From NCBI RefSeq assembly GCF_000499845.2, contig NC_023751.2, positions 33,540,309 through 33,604,308 on the forward strand: a stretch of 64,000 nucleotides of DNA. Reading direction: 5' to 3'. A program made the translations under genes and the position numbers. The notes beneath the pieces were generated by a model that was not told where the DNA came from, ran no database searches, and was given only the letters and a program-made list of their open reading frames with translations. Below are positions 59,027 to 64,000 of this stretch, piece after piece (the stretch's first letter is position 1; the number at the start of each line of letters is the position of its first letter). The DNA is from Phaseolus vulgaris (Eukaryota; Streptophyta; Magnoliopsida; Fabales; Fabaceae).

Positions 59027-59189
59027 CTTAAATTTTGTACATTTTTTTTTATCAGCAATAAAAAATAAATAAATAGGGACCACTTCAGGGGTGGTCCAAC
59101 CCTTTTACAAGAACACATAGAATCTAACTCCTAACTTGGCACCCAAAATCGTCGGACAAATGACCAACCAAACCAAGCGCTAACTAGCT

Positions 59190-61968
59190 TTACCGAATTA
59201 GCCGTATACATGCCAAAAGATCCATAACCCAACAGGGGTAGGAAAAGTAAACTTCGCGGGACTTTGCAGCAATCCAAGACCATACCTTTACTTGCGCAGA
59301 GGCAAAAACTTCTAACACATCTGTCACTCCTCCATTAAAGACGATCGAGTTCCTATGCTTCCAAATTTCACTCACAATTCCAACCCAAATTGCCCCCCAA
59401 ACATCATTAACTGAAACCGATGTCTGACTCAACCTGAATTGGATAAAATTTTGCATAGGATCCAAATGGATTGCGAACGACACTCCAAGCCACTCAAAAC
59501 AAAGACACCAGACCCTCCAAGAAAAGTCACAAACGGAGAACAAGTGGCTCAACGACTCTTCAACCTTCCCACACAAGCAGCAAACAGGGTTTTCAACCAC
59601 CACCCCACGCCTTACCAAAGTAACCCTAGTTGCAATCCTATTTTCCAACACCCTCCAGGCCAAGAAAATAGCAGAAGGCAAGGCTTTACACCTCCACAAC
59701 CTACAGTAAATCGGAGAGAATTCCCCATCACTAACCCTCCTTACCTTAATATAAGCTGAGTTAACAGTAAAACTTTGAGAGCCCTCAGCCTTCCAGACCC
59801 AGCTATCCACCCCTCCCGCATCCATCTTTATCCCTTGCAGCAACTGACTCAACTGCTCCTCCAACAACTTCTCGCAGTCAAAGAGGGATCTACGCCAACA
59901 CAGATGCCAAATCCAAACACCATTAGACCAGTTCCCGATCTCGGCCACCTTAGCAGCTTTAGCCGTGCTAAGCGAATATAATCTCGGAAACATTCCCTTC
60001 AAGGCACCACAATTCAACCAGCTATCTTCCCAGAAAGAAATATTCCCTCCATCACCAACTTTCCAGTCTATCCCATCTTCAAAACTTCTGCCCCAGTCCT
60101 CAGAGGCCCAAACCTCCTTCAAGTCTCTCCACCATAGGGAACCCCTGCAAGGTTTACCTTCCGCTCTCAAATTCCTCCAACCACCATATTTAGAGTCGAG
60201 AATCTTCTTCCACAAACCTCCATTGGCCGAACCCCACCTCCAAATCCACTTGCCTAGCAGGGCCAGGTTAAAAGTCCTTAAATCAATGATTCCAAGACCC
60301 CCGTAGTCCCGAGGCTCGCAGACCTTATTCCAAGAGGCCCAAGCGATTTTCCTTCCGTCAGAGCCTCATCCCCAAAGGAAATTCCTTTGGATTCGAACTA
60401 ACTTGTCAGCCACCCCAAATGGTAATTTGAACAAGAACATAAAGAATAACGGGAGTGAGGAGAGGACTGACTTAATCAAACAGATCCTCCCAGCCATTGA
60501 CAACCACCTGCCTTTCCACCTCGACAGCTTATCCTGAACTCTCTCTAGCACCCCGTTCCAAAAAACACCGCGCTTGTGGCACCCACCTACCGGTAATCCT
60601 AAATAGACAAAAGGAGTTACCATCACCTTACAGTTAAGAATAGCTGCAAAACGCTGAAGCGAACACTGATCCAACCTCATCCCGCCAATTCTGCTTTTTA
60701 GAAAATTCACCTTAAGCCCAGAAGCAAGCTCAAAGCAAAGCAAAATAGCCTTAATATTAAAAACACTTTTGGTATTCGCTTTGCAGAAGAATAAGGTATC
60801 ATCAGCGTATTGTAACATATTAACCTTCACCTTAGCTCTTCCAACCTCCAGACTGTCAATCAAATTCTTCTCTTCCGCCATCCTAGACACCCCAGCCAAC
60901 CCTTCAGTAACTATGAGGAAGAGGAACGAAGCAAGCGGGTCACCTTGACGAAGTCCCCTTCTAGGAGAAAATTCCCCAGTTGGGCTGCCATTCACTAATA
61001 CATAGACAGAAGCAGATTCTAAACAACACTTTATCCAACAAATCCATTGAGCATAAAAACCCAGTATTTTCAACATATAATATAAGAACTCCCAGCTAAC
61101 CAAGTCATATGCCTTTTCATAGTCAACTTTGAAGAACACACAACTCTTTTTCTTCCTTTTATATTCTTCCAGCACCTCATTCGCTACCATCCAGCAATCC
61201 CCTACCTTCAAGAAAAGCAGACTGTCTGACATCAATCACTTTGCTAATCACCTTTTTCAAGCGTAGAGACAACGCTTTTGAGATAATTTTATACAGGCAT
61301 CCTACCAAAGAAATAGGCCTAAACTCGCCAAGCTGCAAAGGATTTTCAACTTTTGGGACAAGACAAAGGAAAGAAGCATTTGAACCTCTAGGCCAGTGGC
61401 TCTTTGTCGCAAAATCCTTCACTGTTGACATCACATCCATCCTTAAAATTTCCCAACAAAACTTTATGAAACCAAAATTAAATCCATCAGGACCAGGGCT
61501 CTTAGAGCTTTCACAATTCCAAACCGTAGCCCTAATTTCTTCTTCAGAGAACTCCCCCACCAACATCTCATTGTCTGCTTCCGAGATAGAATTGAACCTT
61601 ACGTTATCTAACCTGACCTGACAAACATCGTTTCTGTCGAATCTATCCTTGAAGAAGTCACGAACCTTGTCCTTGATTACCCCCTTATCCTCACACCACC
61701 TACCCTCAACAAACAACCCGTGCAATTCATTCCTCGACCTTCTCCATTTCACAGATGAGTGAAAAAACTTTGTGTTAAGATCCCCCTGTTTCAACCATTT
61801 CTGTCTTGCTTTTTGAAATACAACCGCCTCTTGTTTAAACATGGCTCTGTTCAGATCAGCCAAGAGTAACCTTCTCTCCTCCCTTTCTGACTCTTCTGGA
61901 CCATTATCATCATCTCGTGTGTCTAACTCATTAATCCTCCTCTGTAACTCCTCACTAGCAAGGTTCAC
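59190..61968 (-). pseudogene. LINE reverse transcriptase and zf-RVT region
   Basis: 61177-61968 carries the RT N-terminal part (KSPGPDGF, FRPISLVGCLYKIISK, RQSAFLEGR). A frameshift at about 61200 leads into 60366-61235 with FFKVDYEKAYD, GLRQGDPL and the catalytic LQYADDTLFF. A TGA at 60366-60368 interrupts the frame, after which it stays open to 59190, through a zf-RVT domain (CCLCGKVEESLSHLFSVCDFS) and IWKHRNSIVFN. It is a relatively young but dead copy. Confidence 0.85.
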
Positions 61969-62454
61969 ATCTCAAACACTTCTTTGTTCCAGATTTTCAA
62001 CTCTGTTTTAAGCTTTTTCAATTTTTCTTTTAAGACGTAAATTCCACTTCCTTGAACATCAAAGTTGTCCCACTTCAATCTCACAAAATCTTTAAACCTG
62101 CTATCTTTTTGCCAGACATCCAAACTCCTAAAAGGTCTCGAACCCTAGTCGACAGACACTTCCTTAAGGACAACTGCACAATGGTCCGAGATTGACCTAC
62201 TTAGGACGAACTGTTGGCAAAGTGGCCAGGCTTCGAGTCACTCCTTTGACACAAGAACCCTGTCAATTCTACTTTTTACCAATCCATTAGGCTTATACCA
62301 AGTAAACTTCCTACCAACCAGCGGGATATCCACCAACTCAGATTTTTCTATAAACTCATTAAATCCTTTTATTTCTCTAGAATAGTCTGTCACCGAGATC
62401 ATACTCTTCCTCTCCTCTTGTCGTCTAACTGAATTAAAGTCTCCAATAACACAC
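61969..62454 (-). pseudogene. LINE endonuclease fragment
   Basis: Reads CVIGDFNSVRRQEER, FTWYKPNGLVKSRIDRVLVS and later ISDHCAVVLK, the C-terminal motifs of the APE-type endonuclease (GDFN, the S-RIDR motif and SDH). In-frame stops follow VSKE (TGA), VSVD (TAG) and EVFEM (TGA); the first two are where Trp codons are expected. Confidence 0.75.
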
Positions 62455-62479
62455 CTTGAATTTTGTACATATACAAGAC

Positions 62480-62742
62480 AAGTGACTCTTTCATATGATG
62501 GTTGTATTGGTTAAGTATGTTTTGGTATCTTTTAATAAGTACTTTTTGTCTTTTTTTGGAAGATTCATTGTAGAAGTTATCTAGTTTTTAGAGTTAAGTA
62601 TAACAAGAAAACTGTTTGGTTAATCGGGTTATCCTTATGCTGGTTATAGGTGTAGTATATAGAATTGATAGGATTATTTTGTATAAGGGTTGAAATATTT
62701 TTCATTTTAATTAATTTAATTATTTTTCAATAAAAAAAATCA
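62480..62742 (+). mobile_element. LINE 3'-end remnant next to the 59-kb LINE
   Basis: TGTATAAGGGTTGAAATATT, ATTTAATTATTTTTCAATAAAAAAAA form a diverged tail of the same family, on the opposite strand to the large LINE. Non-coding. Confidence 0.45.
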
Positions 62743-62969
62743 CTTGAATTTATTAACTAGCTAGACAAGTGTTTCTTAATAAAAAAAAAATATCTAAACA
62801 ACCAAGGGTAGCTTTTATTTTCCACATTGTAGAAGTTCGACAAACTATCCTCCCATATGCAAAGGTACCGAGGAAGACTATCTTTTTACTTTTATGGTTG
62901 TTAACCTTCCATCCAAATGGAAGTGCCAAAGCATTAAAAGATACTATGGATCGTCTAATCCGAAAAAAT

Positions 62970-63120
62970 TATTAAGAAGTGAATTTAAATTTAACTCAAT
63001 CTTATAAAATCGGCTCATAAAATAAGGTTTGTACTCACTTATAAATTACAAAATGTTTTTATCTTTAGTCGATGTTAAATCTCTAACACACCCATCTTAC
63101 ATCGAGATCTGTCAACTCGT
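62970..63120. repeat. Dispersed legume repeat fragment
   Basis: 'TTTAACTCAATCTTATAAAA', 'AAGGTTTGTACTCACTTATA' and 'GATGTTAAATCTCTAACACA' follow the pattern of a very common dispersed legume repeat remembered from other loci. Termini not resolved. Confidence 0.35.
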
Positions 63121-63164
63121 GTGTGAAACTATATATTTATGGGTAGTCTGACCCAAAATATATT

Positions 63165-63358
63165 TATATACTAACTAATTAGATTATAAAGTTGATAGTT
63201 AATTAGATACCAATTTAAAAATTATTTATCAACAATAAAAATTAATTTAGTTACCAAAAAAATTTTAGTCTCTAAAATAGTATATAATTTAGACAATATA
63301 GCAACTAATTATTTTTTGTCTCTAAAATTGCTTTATATTTAATAATTTTCTTATAGTG
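63165..63358. mobile_element. CACTA-type MITE, copy 9 (right half)
   Basis: Only the right arm is present, ending AATAATTTTCTTATAGTG. The left arm is missing. Confidence 0.55.
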
Positions 63359-63360
63359 AT

Positions 63361-63660
63361 TGTATGACAAGTAAAAAACATAGATTGAAGTTTTCTAAGG
63401 TGGCTACCACTAGGAAATATATATTAGACTTAATTCATTCTGAAGTGTGAGGGAAATTAACGATATCATTCATTGATTATTATTCTAAAAGATTGTGGGT
63501 GTCCATCCAAAGAAAGTCGGATGTATTTCAAATATTCAAGGAACTCAAAAGCAAAAGTTAAAGGAAAAAAAAATGTGTAAGAACCAATAATGATAGAGAA
63601 TATGTAGATTAATTTTTTTAGCATTTTACAAGAAAAAAAAAATGTATTGCAAGATTGTGA
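63361..63660 (+). pseudogene. Copia integrase relic
   Basis: Broken frames read YILDLIHSEV, SFIDYYSKRLWV, KSDVFQIFKELKS and RTNNDREYVD, the order of motifs around the first catalytic Asp and the second Asp of copia integrase (LDLIHSD.WG, DDYSR..WVY, RTDNG.E). Several stops are present, and both expected catalytic Asp neighbourhoods are altered. The remaining sequence to 64000 shows no further domain. Confidence 0.6.
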
Positions 63661-64000
63661 TTATGCCATAATATAACTTTTAACATGAATAATCACACCT
63701 ATGACAAATTCCACAATTGAGATTTCATCGTGACTCTTTGAAAATAAAGATATGATGTGTTTTATTTAAAAATATTTAATAATTATAATAATCAAATAGT
63801 CATATTTAGAAATGAAGAGGCATGATCATTGATTTCAAAACAAGATGATTAAAATGGTATTTCAAAATAACTCAACTATAGAACAATATTTTGGAGAATA
63901 AAACTTCACAAAAAAGATTTTGGTTTAGGATTTCAAATGTGCGTTTGATCCCAAATTTGGCATAAAAATGAATCTGAATAGTAGTATATAAGAAAAAAAA

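Larger units (their letters stand above)
59027..62470 (-). mobile_element. 5'-truncated LINE with 16-bp target duplication
   Basis: CTTAAATTTTGTACAT (59027-59042) and CTTGAATTTTGTACAT (62455-62470) flank the element with one mismatch. On the minus strand it begins inside the endonuclease domain and ends with an A-tail, seen as T9 at 59043-59051. Reading from its 5' end: endonuclease C-terminal part, reverse transcriptase, zf-RVT region, 3' UTR. Length is about 3.4 kb, so roughly the first half of a full LINE is missing, as usual for target-primed insertion that stops early. Confidence 0.85.

Noticed and set aside
1..64000. tRNA, rRNA or other structured RNA genes
   Set aside because: None was recognised by eye; a tRNAscan/Infernal run would be needed to exclude them.

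Overview
The window is nuclear DNA of a flowering plant, most likely a papilionoid legume of the Phaseolus/Vigna/Glycine group. Genes have short GT-AG introns and plant TATA boxes. Intergenic DNA is very AT-rich. The repeats look legume-like: a SIRE-type copia LTR, short direct repeats built on CTCGCCTGGGCGAG, and a CACTA-type miniature element family. The species call is inference from repeat style and protein flavour; no marker gene fixes it. There is no sign of bacterial, organellar or viral DNA.

I can support five protein-coding genes. Four are type-I pectin methylesterases (PME domain preceded by an N-terminal inhibitor-like PMEI domain), which de-esterify wall homogalacturonan. PME-A (10464-12586, +, 539 aa) and PME-B (16871-18552, -, 533 aa) are close paralogues arranged tail to tail, with the same phase-1 intron position and similar 5' flanks: an inverted local duplication. 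PME-C (26306-28304, +, 635 aa) has a membrane anchor instead of a plain signal peptide and a long Ala/Ser/Pro linker. PME-D (45334-48676, +, 534 aa) has three exons and an RKLL processing motif. All four keep the catalytic Gln, Gln-Asp, Asp and Arg/Trp residues. The fifth gene is an intronless F-box protein (56893-58200, -, 435 aa).

The rest is mostly transposable-element debris. From left to right it holds:
- CACTA-like elements and a 376-bp tandem duplication (0-4.4 kb), then a SIRE-like LTR (5.2-6.5 kb) and more CACTA-like copies;
- GC-rich and 34-bp repeats between PME-A and PME-B;
- LINE tails, an exact 75-bp duplication and an 880-bp AT minisatellite (19-21 kb);
- a Mutator-like foldback element with a perfect 9-bp target duplication, apparently nested in an LTR (23-24 kb);
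- a young but internally deleted Ty3/gypsy chromovirus with a CTCAA target duplication (29.8-34.7 kb);
- degenerate TCGA-rich minisatellites alternating with two LTR-like units (37.8-41.2 kb);
- solo LTRs, copia fragments and LINE fragments (49-55 kb);
- a 5'-truncated LINE bounded by a 16-bp target duplication (59-62.5 kb), then a copia integrase relic at the right edge.

I found no clearly new multi-gene system. The best leads are the PME cluster (divergent PME-B C-terminus, GC jump inside PME-D, seed-type promoter motifs at PME-C) and several TE insertions whose exact boundaries can be read from the sequence, including a 21-bp LINE insertion with a 16-bp target duplication.
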